A DNA stretch of 21,951 nucleotides from an uncultured Collinsella sp. (GTDB lineage: Bacteria > Actinomycetota > Coriobacteriia > Coriobacteriales > Coriobacteriaceae), in NCBI GenBank assembly GCA_902494585.1, contig CABUUD010000021.1, positions 1 through 21,951 of the forward strand, given 5' to 3'. Under the pieces are notes generated by a model that saw only the letters and a list, made by a program, of their open reading frames with translations, ran no database searches and was not told the DNA's origin. Made by a program: the position numbers and the translations under genes. The stretch's first letter is position 1. Each line of letters opens with the position of its first letter. Below are positions 1 through 7,142 of the stretch, one piece after another.

Positions 1-615
1 GGCCAGGTTGTAGGCATCACGAACGTGCGTGAGGATGGCCTGATCGAACTCGTCGCCGGCAATACGGATGGACTGCGAGACGACGATGCCGCCCATGGCG
101 ATAACGGCAACCTCGGTGGTACCGCCGCCGATGTCGATGACCATGGAGCCGGTGGGTTCCTCGACGGGCAGGTCGGCGCCAATAGCAGCTGCCATAGGCT
201 CTTCGATCAGATAGGCCTGGCGGGCACCGGCCTGGATCGTGGCCTCAAAGACAGCGCGCTTCTCGACCGACGTGACACCGGAGGGAACGCAGACGACAAC
301 ACGCGGACGCGGAGTCCACGGGTAGCGCTTCTCGGACGCCTTGTCGATAAAGTAGCGAAGCATGGCCTCGGTAACATCGAAGTCGGCGATGACGCCGTCC
401 TTCAGGGGACGAACGGCCACGATGTTGCCGGGCGTACGGCCGAGCATGCGCTTTGCCTCGATACCGACCGCCAGGATGCGCTCGTCGTTCTTGTCGATGG
501 CGACAACGGAGGGCTCGCGAATGACGATACCCTTGCCGCGCACGGAGACAAGCGTATTTGCGGTGCCGAGGTCGATGGCAAGATCGCCCGCATAGCTACC
601 GAAGAACATATCCAT
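1..615 (-). CDS. mreB: Rod shape-determining protein MreB/Mbl (C-terminal part outside window)
   Basis: This is the N-terminal ~205 residues of a bacterial actin; the gene runs off the left edge. MreB polymerises under the membrane and guides lateral cell-wall synthesis. Visible are the phosphate-1 motif DLGTANT at about residues 15-21, the stretch RVVVCVPSGVTSVEKRA at about 105-121, and the phosphate-2 motif IGGGTTEVAV at about 163-172. These separate it from Hsp70 and FtsA. The start is uncertain. ATG at 615 (MDMFFGSYAGD) is used here, but it has no ribosome site at normal distance. An in-frame TTG at 627 lies 5 nt after an AGGAG and would add four residues. The next gene upstream (743-2047) ends 128 bp away with a hairpin between. 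Confidence 0.93.
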   Translation of the reverse strand, partial: MDMFFGSYAGDLAIDLGTANTLVSVRGKGIVIREPSVVAIDKNDERILAVGIEAKRMLGRTPGNIVAVRPLKDGVIADFDVTEAMLRYFIDKASEKRYPWTPRPRVVVCVPSGVTSVEKRAVFEATIQAGARQAYLIEEPMAAAIGADLPVEEPTGSMVIDIGGGTTEVAVIAMGGIVVSQSIRIAGDEFDQAILTHVRDAYNLA

Positions 616-687
616 CAAAGAAAACAACGCAACTCCTGATGTGTTGGATGATTGCTGGAAAACTACTAGCTCATCATACTAGCGCAA

Positions 688-720
688 GCCCGGCACCTCA
701 CTTGCGGTGAAGCGCCGGGC
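688..720 (-). terminator. Hairpin between TPR gene and mreB
   Basis: GCCCGGC (688-694) pairs with GCCGGGC (714-720), and ACC/GGT extends the stem inside. It lies 22 nt past the stop of the minus-strand TPR gene, where a terminator would be expected. The sequence following the stem on the minus strand is not clearly T-rich, so intrinsic termination is only possible, not shown. Confidence 0.4.
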
Positions 721-742
721 AAAGCTAAATCCCATAAGGTCA

Positions 743-2047
743 CTACTGGTTGTCAGCAGCCGAGAAATCCATATCGAGCGAAGAAACGGCCCAGCCGATA
801 TGGTTGTCGGAGCGCACGAATTTGACGGTGTACTCCTGCTCGCCGCCCTTGGACAGCGATGCCTTCACCTTGGCGGTCGTCTCGGTCATGGACTGATCCA
901 TGCCCTCGACGGACACGGTGGCACCCTGCGGAATCGAGGAGATGATCATCGACTTAGCGTCCTCGGACAGGCTCGAGGCCAGGCAAGACTCGGCCTTTGC
1001 GGCGTCACCGTCGCCGGCAGCCTGGAACAGATCGGTAACGACAGACTCCTGGGACGGGAAGCCAAAGCCGCGCGTGTAGGCAAAGCCCAGACCGCCCGCG
1101 GCGATCAAAATAAGCAAAAGCAGCACGATGAAGACTTTAAGACCCGTATGGCGATGGCGACGACGGACCTTGGCCTGCTTACGATCCTGACGGTCCTGCT
1201 GGACCATCTCGGACTCGGACAGCGTAAAGAAGCCGGTGTCCGAGGGATCGGGCATAAACTGACCGGTCGCGCCCGTAGGATCGAGCGGATCGACGGCAGA
1301 AGCGTCCATCGCGGGCGCCGGAGCCGTGGCCATGGCCGTCTGGGCAGACAGCGCGGCAAGCGAATCGTGCACGCGGGCAAGCTCATCGGCCTGCTCGGAG
1401 GTGAGCTGGTAGATGCCATCGGCAGTAGCGGCGTTAAAGGCATCGAGTGCGTCGGAGGGACGGCCGGCGGCAGAAAGCGCCTGACCCATGCCGGCGTTGA
1501 GCGCACGCGTGTCGTCGCGGGGACCGGCAAAGTCGATAGCCGTGCGGTAGGTCTCCACGGCATCCGCCGGACGGCCGAGCTTAATGAAGCAACGACCGAG
1601 CTCGCCGAGTGCGGCGGCAGGAGCCGGATTGGCGCCGTCGATGGCAGCCTGACGGAAGGCGGTTCCCGCGTTGGCATAGTCGCCCGACTGGAACAGCGCG
1701 TTACCCAGGCCCAGATAGGCCTTGAACGGCGTGGCATAGGAAGCATCCTGCGTAGCGGCAGAGAAAGCCTGGGCGGCCGTCGTGTAGTCGCCCACGGCGG
1801 CGAGCGCCTTGCCGCGGTTGGTGAGCAGCGCGCCGCGCTTGCCGTAGGTGCCGTCGTTGAGGGCGGCAGCATAGGCCTCGGCAGCCTCGGCATACATGCC
1901 CAGATGCATCAAGGCGTTGCCACGAAGGTGATCGGCCTCGCCCATAATCTCATCGGGAGTCTTTGCCGCCCCAAGCATCTGGGCTGCAGCAGAAAAATCA
2001 CCCGCGCGGTAAGCGGCGCGGCCCTGTTGGATCAGCTGGCTATTCAA
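743..2047 (-). CDS. TPR-repeat protein with a single membrane anchor
   Basis: The 434-residue protein has about 230 N-terminal residues of tetratricopeptide-like helical repeats (AAYRAGDFSAAAQ, GMYAEAAEAYAAAL, GDYTTAAQAFSAA, GDYANAGTAFRQA, GRPADAVETYRTA). A Pro/Ala/Asp-rich linker follows, then a basic patch KVRRRHRH (293-300), one transmembrane helix (about 304-325) and a ~105-residue C-terminal domain. The basic patch before the helix predicts TPRs inside the cell and the C-terminus outside. The end domain resembles the small NTF2-like/DUF4878 lipid- or wall-exposed modules, but this is a guess. The start codon is TTG, supported by AAAGGGGA about 6 nt upstream; it begins only 11 bp after the cyclophilin stop, so the two form an operon. 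The TPRs suggest a protein-protein docking role; the partner is unknown. Confidence 0.85.
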   Translation of the reverse strand: MNSQLIQQGRAAYRAGDFSAAAQMLGAAKTPDEIMGEADHLRGNALMHLGMYAEAAEAYAAALNDGTYGKRGALLTNRGKALAAVGDYTTAAQAFSAATQDASYATPFKAYLGLGNALFQSGDYANAGTAFRQAAIDGANPAPAAALGELGRCFIKLGRPADAVETYRTAIDFAGPRDDTRALNAGMGQALSAAGRPSDALDAFNAATADGIYQLTSEQADELARVHDSLAALSAQTAMATAPAPAMDASAVDPLDPTGATGQFMPDPSDTGFFTLSESEMVQQDRQDRKQAKVRRRHRHTGLKVFIVLLLLILIAAGGLGFAYTRGFGFPSQESVVTDLFQAAGDGDAAKAESCLASSLSEDAKSMIISSIPQGATVSVEGMDQSMTETTAKVKASLSKGGEQEYTVKFVRSDNHIGWAVSSLDMDFSAADNQ

Positions 2048-2058
2048 GAAAGTCCCCT

Positions 2059-2601
2059 TTACTCGTGAACGATCTCGACATGGACGATCTCGTCGCCGGC
2101 ACGCAGCTGCGAAATCACATCGAGACCCTCGACCGTGGTACCAAAGACGGTGTAACCGGAATCGAGGTTATGCTGGGCGCCCAGGCAGAAGTAGAACTGC
2201 GAACCCGCGGAATCGGGATCCATGGAGCGTGCCATGGCAAGGGCGCCATCGACATGGCTGTTGCGCGGATTGGTGGCAAACTCGCCCTTGATGCAGTAGC
2301 CGGGGCCACCGGTACCGGGCATGCCGTCGGGGCCCTCAAGACCGGCAGCGACGTCGGCGCCGGACATGTCGCGGGTATTGGGGTCGCCGCCCTGGATAAC
2401 AAAACCGGGCACATAGCGATGGAACTTAAGGCCATCATAGAAGCCCATCGTGGAAAGCTCGCAGAAGTTCGCGACATGAATGGGAGCGCCCTCGCCGTCA
2501 AACTTGACCTTGATGGTACCCTTCGACGTCTCGATTACGGCGCACTCGTCGCCGACAAGCTGATACTCGGGCGTGTAGAGCTCTTTCTTAAAACCAAACA
2601 T
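2059..2601 (-). CDS. Cyclophilin-type peptidyl-prolyl cis-trans isomerase
   Basis: A 180-residue single-domain cyclophilin that catalyses cis-trans isomerisation of Xaa-Pro bonds. The family core FHRYVPGFVIQGGDP spans residues 60-74, with the catalytic Arg at 62. The second signature, around DSAGSQFYFCLG, spans 130-141. There is no signal peptide or lipobox, so it should act in the cytoplasm. The first ~17 residues (KKELYTPEYQLVGDE) precede the usual start of the fold, a small family-typical lead-in. The ATG at 2601 is preceded by AGGAAGG 6 nt upstream. It is first in an operon with the TPR protein and has a credible promoter at 2641-2670. Confidence 0.95.
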   Translation of the reverse strand: MFGFKKELYTPEYQLVGDECAVIETSKGTIKVKFDGEGAPIHVANFCELSTMGFYDGLKFHRYVPGFVIQGGDPNTRDMSGADVAAGLEGPDGMPGTGGPGYCIKGEFATNPRNSHVDGALAMARSMDPDSAGSQFYFCLGAQHNLDSGYTVFGTTVEGLDVISQLRAGDEIVHVEIVHE

Positions 2602-2640
2602 GTGGTTCCTTCCTCGTGCGTTTAAAGCATATTTGTACGA

Positions 2641-2670
2641 ATTGTAGCAATAAGCACGGGCTTACATCAA
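2641..2670 (-). promoter_or_regulatory. Promoter of the cyclophilin-TPR operon
   Basis: On the minus strand a -35 element TTGATG (2670-2665) is separated by 18 nt from a -10 element TACAAT (2646-2641). It lies about 40 nt upstream of the cyclophilin start codon in a locally A+T-rich gap. Confidence 0.6.
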
Positions 2671-2708
2671 TTGCGCACGTAGGTTATGCCGACTATGGCG
2701 AACTAATT

Positions 2709-3851
2709 TTAGGAACGCTGCTGCGGCTTCCAGGAACCCACATTGGCATCGTACTGGTTCAGCGCGCTGTTGCCGCCCTGCGCGATGGGCGCCAGGATCT
2801 CGCTTTGGTGGGAACTCATCGACTCGCCATCGGGAATGGCCAGCGAGATATCCCAGCTCTGGCAGATTACGTCGACGCGCTCATACATCCACTCGGCAAG
2901 CTGCTTTAAGTGGGCGATATCGTCCGCATAGACCGTATCGTCCTGTACTTTCAGGTTGTTGAGCTCATCTTGCGTCTTTTTTATCTGGTCACGCAGGGCG
3001 TAGGCACTTTGCGACAGCTCCTGACGGGTGGACAGTGGCGTTCGAAGATAGCCGTTGTTAAAGGAATCGATGACCTCGCCGATCTGGTCCTCGTCAGCGT
3101 AGGACACGATGGTCTGATACAGACCGTCGAGCCTGGTAAAGAGCTGATCATCGGTGAGCACGGTTTCTTCCTGGACCACCTCGGCAGAATCGCCCTGCTT
3201 GGTATCGTCCTCAGTCGCCTCGCCCTTTTGACGCGTGGGAAAGGTGGTTTGTGCAGCTTGGCCAAACTGGTCGTAGAAGCCAGGCATAACACCCATGGGA
3301 TCGGTCGTCACGAACCAATAGGCACCACCGCACACGACGGCAAGGACCGCGATGATAATGAGCGGCTTAGGAATATGACGCTTATGCTTGTGATAGGCGT
3401 CCTCGTCGGGGTGCACCTTGCGCTTGGGTTTTTGAGCATCGTCATGCAGGGAAACGGGCGTGGGAATATCGACCTTGGGGATACCGAAATCCTTATCGAA
3501 AGCTGGCAGCACGCAGGTCTCATTGGGGTCGGCGGCGTCCGAAAGCACCGCAGCGGCAGAGGCCGGCGCATGCGGCACCTCGGTATCGATCTGCTCTTGC
3601 GTTAGGCGCGGAAAGCCCGCCGTGCGGCCCGCTGCCAGGTCGGATGCGGCCGCGTCCTCGGAGAGGATACCCGGAGCGGGGCGTCCGCATTTGGGGCACG
3701 TACGATCATGCGGAGAAAGACGGGCACCGCAGCCCTCACAGAACACGAACTCGGTGTGCTCGGGACCATCGCCCGGACCCACATAGGCGTTGCAGTAGGG
3801 GCAGAACGAGGCGCCGTCCTCGATAGTCTTAAGGCAATGCGGGCAGATCAC
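2709..3851 (-). CDS. Zinc-ribbon membrane-anchored protein of unknown function
   Basis: A 380-residue protein. Two zinc ribbons sit at the N-terminus: CPHC (3-6) with CPYC (17-20), and CEGC (38-41) with CPKC (52-55). A disordered, acidic/proline-rich cytoplasmic linker follows, then a basic stretch KHKRHIPK and one transmembrane helix (about 163-181). A ~195-residue, mostly helical extracytoplasmic part rich in Gln/Asp/Leu follows, probably coiled coil near 'LRDQIKKTQDELNNLK'. The GTG at 3851 was chosen because AGAGGA stands 4-5 nt upstream and the product then begins directly at the first ribbon. An in-frame TTG at 3881 would add ten residues but has no ribosome site. The architecture (zinc ribbon, linker, anchor, outer domain) is common in Gram-positive envelope proteins. 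No enzymatic motif was recognised. Confidence 0.85.
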   Translation of the reverse strand: MICPHCLKTIEDGASFCPYCNAYVGPGDGPEHTEFVFCEGCGARLSPHDRTCPKCGRPAPGILSEDAAASDLAAGRTAGFPRLTQEQIDTEVPHAPASAAAVLSDAADPNETCVLPAFDKDFGIPKVDIPTPVSLHDDAQKPKRKVHPDEDAYHKHKRHIPKPLIIIAVLAVVCGGAYWFVTTDPMGVMPGFYDQFGQAAQTTFPTRQKGEATEDDTKQGDSAEVVQEETVLTDDQLFTRLDGLYQTIVSYADEDQIGEVIDSFNNGYLRTPLSTRQELSQSAYALRDQIKKTQDELNNLKVQDDTVYADDIAHLKQLAEWMYERVDVICQSWDISLAIPDGESMSSHQSEILAPIAQGGNSALNQYDANVGSWKPQQRS

Positions 3852-3941
3852 GGCATCCTCTTTTCGAAGCAATTCAAACAATCGAGGTTAGAGCATAACA
3901 TCGCCACGGCCCCACAGGAGCAAGGCACCAATTCAACATCG

Positions 3942-4056
3942 CCAGGGCAGCTAATTTGGGACGGGGCTTTTTAGCTGCCCTGGCCGCCAATTGGCCAAAT
4001 CGATCGCGTCATCAGCCGGGGTAGCTAAAAAAGCCCCGTCCCAAATTAGCTACCCT
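3942..4056. repeat. REP-like inverted repeat pair (two hairpin units facing each other)
   Basis: Two near-identical units of 36 and 37 bp (3945-3980 and 4019-4055) lie in inverted orientation around a 38-bp spacer. The shared core reads TTTGGGACGGGGCTTTTT. Each unit is also self-complementary at its ends. In unit 1, CCAGGGCAGCTAA (3942-3954) pairs perfectly with TTAGCTGCCCTGG (3971-3983). In unit 2, GGGTAGCTAA (4019-4028) pairs with TTAGCTACCC (4046-4055). The C/G pair of unit 1 is replaced by T/A in unit 2 on both sides, so pairing is conserved by covariation. It fills the gap between the ATPase stop (12 bp away) and the zinc-ribbon gene, and could also end ATPase transcription. Confidence 0.85.
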
Positions 4057-4067
4057 GTGAGGTGTGG

Positions 4068-6797
4068 TTACTTTTTCTTCTTGCTTGGCATCGAGACCTT
4101 AATGCCCTGGGCCGATTTGGTCACGCGGGAGCGCTTGGCGCCGGCGCTCTTCTTTTTCTTGGGCTGGGTCTGCGCCACGCCCTCGAGTGCACGGGCCTCG
4201 GCCTCGCGAACGGTGCGAGCTTCGCGGCGCTGCGCCATGTCGGCGACGACGCGCTTGGCAAAACGCTCGGCCGTCGAACCCGTCGAGCTCACCTTGCCGC
4301 CACCGCGACCCAAGCGGACGCGCACACCGCGGCCAAAACCAGTTGCGGCATGACGACGACGCGGCTTGAGCGAATCCATCATCGTGGCGAGCTTAAAGAA
4401 CACCGAGCAGGTAATGACCACGATGACAGCCAAGATAACCATCTGGCCCATCGACAGGTTGGCAATAGACAGCAGCTTCGGGAATCCGATAACGCCCACC
4501 AGGATGCCGGCAACTACAAACACAAAGAGCGCCACACGTAAGGGCGTGAGGGGCTGCGAGATACGCCAGATCAGGCTGACGCTCGCCGCGCACGACGTAA
4601 GTAGGCACATCGTAGACAGCGTGAGCTGGTTAAAGCCAAACACGCGCGCCACAAAGATATCGAGCGCCGCGGCCAAAATGACCGCAATCGACGCCGGCAG
4701 TGCACGCTTGAGTACGTTGGTCAAAAACGCACCCTTCACGCGAGCATTGTTGGGCTCCAGGCCCAACACAAAGCCCGGCGCGCCGATGCAGAAGAAGTTG
4801 ATGAGCGTCATCTGAATCGGCTCGAAAGGGTACGGCGGCAGCGCGATGCACAGCGCCGCCAGGCCCATCGAGAACAGCGTCTTAGTCAGGAACAGCGAAG
4901 CCGAACGCTGCAGGTTGTTGATGGAGCGACGGCCCTCGGCCACCACGGCGGGCATCGAGGCAAAGTCGTTGTCGACGAGCACGATCTCGGCCACGTTACG
5001 CGCGGCATCGGAGCCGGCCGCCATGGCCACGGAGCAGTCGGCCTCCTTGAGCGCCAGCACGTCGTTGACGCCGTCGCCCGTCATGGCCACGGTGTGCTCG
5101 CGGCGCTTGAGCGCCTGCACGAGCTCGCGCTTCTGCTGCGGGGTCACACGACCAAAGACATGGTAGCGGTCCACTGCGGCATCGAGCTTGGCCGGCGTAT
5201 CGAGCGTCGTGGCGTCCACATAAGCGTCCGCCCCCGGCACGCCCACCACGCGCGCGATCGACGACACCGTACGCGGGTCGTCGCCACTGATCACGTTGAG
5301 GGTCACGCCCTGCTCGTTAAAGTAGCCGATGGTCTCGGCCGCCGAGGTACGAATCTCGTCGCGGATGGTCACAAAGCCCACGGGCTCGGCCTCGCCCACC
5401 ATATCGCCATCGGGCGTAAAGCCGTCCACGCGCGCCACCACGAGCACGCGGCAGGTATCGGCAAGCTCGGCGACACGGTTCTCGACCTGCGAAAACGCAC
5501 GCTCCGAAAGCACAAACTGCGCAGCGCCCATCACATAGGAGCCCTGCGCAAACGAAGCGCCACTCCACTTTTTGGAGGACGAGAACGGAATGACCGACAG
5601 CGGCTCAGACACCTCGACCGGGCGATCGGCGTAATAGTTGAGCAGCGCCTGGCAGGTCTCGTTGGCATCGGCCGAAGTCGCACGCGCCACGTTAGCCAGC
5701 GCAAAATCGAGCACCGTGGTATCGACGGGAACGGCGGCGTCGCTCTCCCCCACACCCATACCCTCGACCGGTAGCGGATAGGTACCCTCGACCTCCATGC
5801 GACCCGACGTGATGGTGCCCGTCTTGTCCAGGCACAGCACGTCGACGCGAGCGAGCGTCTCGATGCAGTAAAGCTGCTGCGCCAGCACCTTGCGGCGGGC
5901 CAGGCGCACCGTGGCGATGGCGAGCACCGACGAAGTCAGCAGCACCAGGCCTTGCGGGATCATACCCAGCAGGGCGCCCACCGTGGACAGCAGCGCCGAC
6001 GAAGGCACATGACCAGCCAACAGCTCGGAGAAGCACCACGAAAGCGCGCTATCGCCCGGGGTTCCCGCGGCATCCCACAGCTCGCTCACACTCGAGGCAA
6101 ACAACGCCAAACCGAGCGGGATCATGATGATGCTCGCAAAGCGCACGATGGCGTTAAGCGCGTTCATGATCTCGGAATTGACCTTTTTGACGTACTTGGC
6201 CTCGTTATTAATTTTAGCCACGTAGTTGTCGGCGCCGACATGGATCACGCGGGCGCGCAGCAAGCCCGAGTCGATAAAGCTGCCGCTCATGAGCTCGGAA
6301 CCGGGCTGTTTCTTAATAAGGTCGCTCTCGCCCGTCAGCAGGCTCTCGTTCACGAGCGCCTCGCCCGAAACCACCACGGCGTCAGCGGGAATCTGGTCGC
6401 CGCGCCCCAGGCGGATGATGTCGTCGAGCACGATCTGGTCCAGGTCGAGCTCCACCTCGGCGCCGTCGCGCACCGCGATAGCCTTCTTGGAGGTCAGCAG
6501 CGTGAGCTTATCGACCATCTTCTTGGAACGCATGGACTGAATGACGCCAATGGCGGTATTGAGGAACACCACGAACAGGAACGTCAGATTCTTAAACGAA
6601 CCGGTCAAAATGACCAGGAACGCCAAGATCACGTTGATCAAATTGAACAGCGTGCAGAGGTTCTCGATGATGAGCTCTTTGACCGACTTGGTCTTGAGCT
6701 CCATGTTGCGGTTGATCTTACCGGCGGCGATGCGCTCCTCGACCTCGGCGGTCGAGAGTCCGCGCTCGATATCCGTTGCTGCCATACCACGTCCCAT
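4068..6797 (-). CDS. P-type cation-translocating ATPase, CtpE/Exp7-like
   Basis: A ~909-residue membrane pump using ATP through a phospho-Asp intermediate. Numbering here counts from the GTG at 6800. The actuator motif TGES is at 156-159, the phosphorylation site DKTGT at 325-329, and the hinge TGDGVNDVLALKEAD at 574-588. About ten membrane helices are expected (roughly 51-67, 70-88, 221-240, 268-297, then six from 640 to 803). The M6 region INFFCIGAPGFVLGLEPN is typical of the CtpE/Exp7 branch; mycobacterial CtpE is linked to calcium, so Ca2+ or another divalent cation is likely but not proven. M4 carries MIPQGL where PEGL is usual. After the last helix there is a ~100-residue Lys/Arg-rich tail ending SKKKK. 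Starts are possible at GTG 6800, ATG 6797 or ATG 6785; the last has a weak GGGA ribosome site. The start lies close behind the tRNA-Arg terminator. Confidence 0.93.
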   Translation of the reverse strand: MGRGMAATDIERGLSTAEVEERIAAGKINRNMELKTKSVKELIIENLCTLFNLINVILAFLVILTGSFKNLTFLFVVFLNTAIGVIQSMRSKKMVDKLTLLTSKKAIAVRDGAEVELDLDQIVLDDIIRLGRGDQIPADAVVVSGEALVNESLLTGESDLIKKQPGSELMSGSFIDSGLLRARVIHVGADNYVAKINNEAKYVKKVNSEIMNALNAIVRFASIIMIPLGLALFASSVSELWDAAGTPGDSALSWCFSELLAGHVPSSALLSTVGALLGMIPQGLVLLTSSVLAIATVRLARRKVLAQQLYCIETLARVDVLCLDKTGTITSGRMEVEGTYPLPVEGMGVGESDAAVPVDTTVLDFALANVARATSADANETCQALLNYYADRPVEVSEPLSVIPFSSSKKWSGASFAQGSYVMGAAQFVLSERAFSQVENRVAELADTCRVLVVARVDGFTPDGDMVGEAEPVGFVTIRDEIRTSAAETIGYFNEQGVTLNVISGDDPRTVSSIARVVGVPGADAYVDATTLDTPAKLDAAVDRYHVFGRVTPQQKRELVQALKRREHTVAMTGDGVNDVLALKEADCSVAMAAGSDAARNVAEIVLVDNDFASMPAVVAEGRRSINNLQRSASLFLTKTLFSMGLAALCIALPPYPFEPIQMTLINFFCIGAPGFVLGLEPNNARVKGAFLTNVLKRALPASIAVILAAALDIFVARVFGFNQLTLSTMCLLTSCAASVSLIWRISQPLTPLRVALFVFVVAGILVGVIGFPKLLSIANLSMGQMVILAVIVVITCSVFFKLATMMDSLKPRRRHAATGFGRGVRVRLGRGGGKVSSTGSTAERFAKRVVADMAQRREARTVREAEARALEGVAQTQPKKKKSAGAKRSRVTKSAQGIKVSMPSKKKK

Positions 6798-6813
6798 CAC
6801 GTCGCGTCGGTAT

Positions 6814-6850
6814 AAGAAAAACCGCCCGGACCATGCGAGGTTCGGACGGT
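6814..6850 (-). terminator. Intrinsic terminator of tRNA-Arg(CCG)
   Basis: On the minus strand a 12-bp stem with one mismatch and one G-T pair (ACCGTCCGAACC with GGTCCGGGCGGT) closes a 6-nt loop and is followed by TTTTTCTT. It begins 12 nt after the CCA end of the tRNA and stops about 16 nt before the ATPase start codon. Confidence 0.88.
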
Positions 6851-6861
6851 CTTACGTTCGA

Positions 6862-6938
6862 TGGTGCCCCATGTTGGATTCGAACCAACGGCCTTCTGCT
6901 CCGGAGGCAGACGCTCTAATCCCCTGAGCTAATAGGGC
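6862..6938 (-). tRNA. tRNA-Arg, anticodon CCG
   Basis: A 77-nt cloverleaf including an encoded CCA. The acceptor stem pairs GCCCTAT with ATGGGGC. The D stem is GCTC/GAGC, and the anticodon stem TCTGC/GCAGA encloses the loop CTCCGGA, so the anticodon is CCG (reads CGG). The T arm is GTTGG-TTCGAAT-CCAAC. The discriminator base is A. It has its own promoter and terminator. Confidence 0.96.
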
Positions 6939-6949
6939 CAACGTTTGGC

Positions 6950-6979
6950 ATTATACCCAAGTGCACCACGGGCTATCAA
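6950..6979 (-). promoter_or_regulatory. Promoter of tRNA-Arg(CCG)
   Basis: On the minus strand TTGATA (6979-6974) and a perfect TATAAT (6955-6950) are 18 nt apart. The predicted start of transcription, near 6943, is about 5 nt before the mature tRNA. Confidence 0.8.
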
Positions 6980-7031
6980 AATAAAAGAAAAAGCTTTGCA
7001 ATTCCGAGGAAGACGCGGCGCAACGGCCCAC

Positions 7032-7064
7032 TTTAGAAGGCAAAAGCGAGTCAGATAGTATAAA
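7032..7064 (+). promoter_or_regulatory. Likely promoter of the aromatic amino-acid operon
   Basis: A TTTAGA element (7032-7037) stands 18 nt before TAGTAT (7056-7061), which overlaps TATAAA (7059-7064). Initiation would fall near 7068-7071, about 72 nt upstream of aroF and on top of the ATG of a short leader ORF. The -35 match is weak; the -10 choice is uncertain by 3 nt. Confidence 0.5.
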
Positions 7065-7069
7065 CTCTC

Positions 7070-7132
7070 ATGCACCATATATACACGGCTCGCGATGCGG
7101 GCCGTTTTTGCAAAAGTTATCCATCGAGGTGA
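7070..7132 (+). CDS. Putative aroF leader peptide (20 codons)
   Basis: An ATG at 7070 opens a 20-codon frame (MHHIYTARDA..., with Tyr at 5 and 17 and Phe at 13) that stops with TGA inside the aroF ribosome site. There is no ribosome site of its own, but the predicted transcription start lies at or just before the ATG, so leaderless translation is possible. The Tyr5 codon (7082-7084) directly precedes the first base of the terminator-like stem at 7085. A ribosome waiting there would cover the 5' arm of that stem. Coding evidence is positional only; no run of aromatic codons is present. Confidence 0.35.
   Translation: MHHIYTARDAGRFCKSYPSR
7085..7109 (+). terminator. Attenuator-type terminator in the aroF leader
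   Basis: ACGGCTCGC (7085-7093) pairs with GCGGGCCGT (7097-7105) over 9 bp with one G-T pair and a 3-nt loop, followed by a run of five T (7105-7109). No plus-strand gene lies upstream that would need a terminator here. The element lies between the aroF promoter and its ribosome site, so it most likely controls read-through into the operon. Confidence 0.7.
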
Positions 7133-7142
7133 GAGGCACACC

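Noticed and set aside
707..2068. 453-codon plus-strand open frame opposite the TPR gene
   Set aside because: The minus strand has clear TPR repeats, a membrane helix and a ribosome site; the plus frame has none and is Arg/Gly-rich in the way of antisense frames.
3897..3944. Direct repeat AACATCGCCA at 3897-3906 and 3935-3944 upstream of the zinc-ribbon gene
   Set aside because: Only 10 bp, 38 bp apart, with no further copy or known operator match; it could be chance in a GC-rich region.
4019..4055. Simple intrinsic terminator for the ATPase gene
   Set aside because: The T run is inside the loop and not after the stem on the minus strand, so the element is better described as a repeat unit; it may still stop transcription.
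7070..7142. T-box riboswitch or other tRNA-sensing leader upstream of aroF
   Set aside because: The leader is only ~70 nt and no T-box consensus block is present; a short-ORF attenuator fits better.
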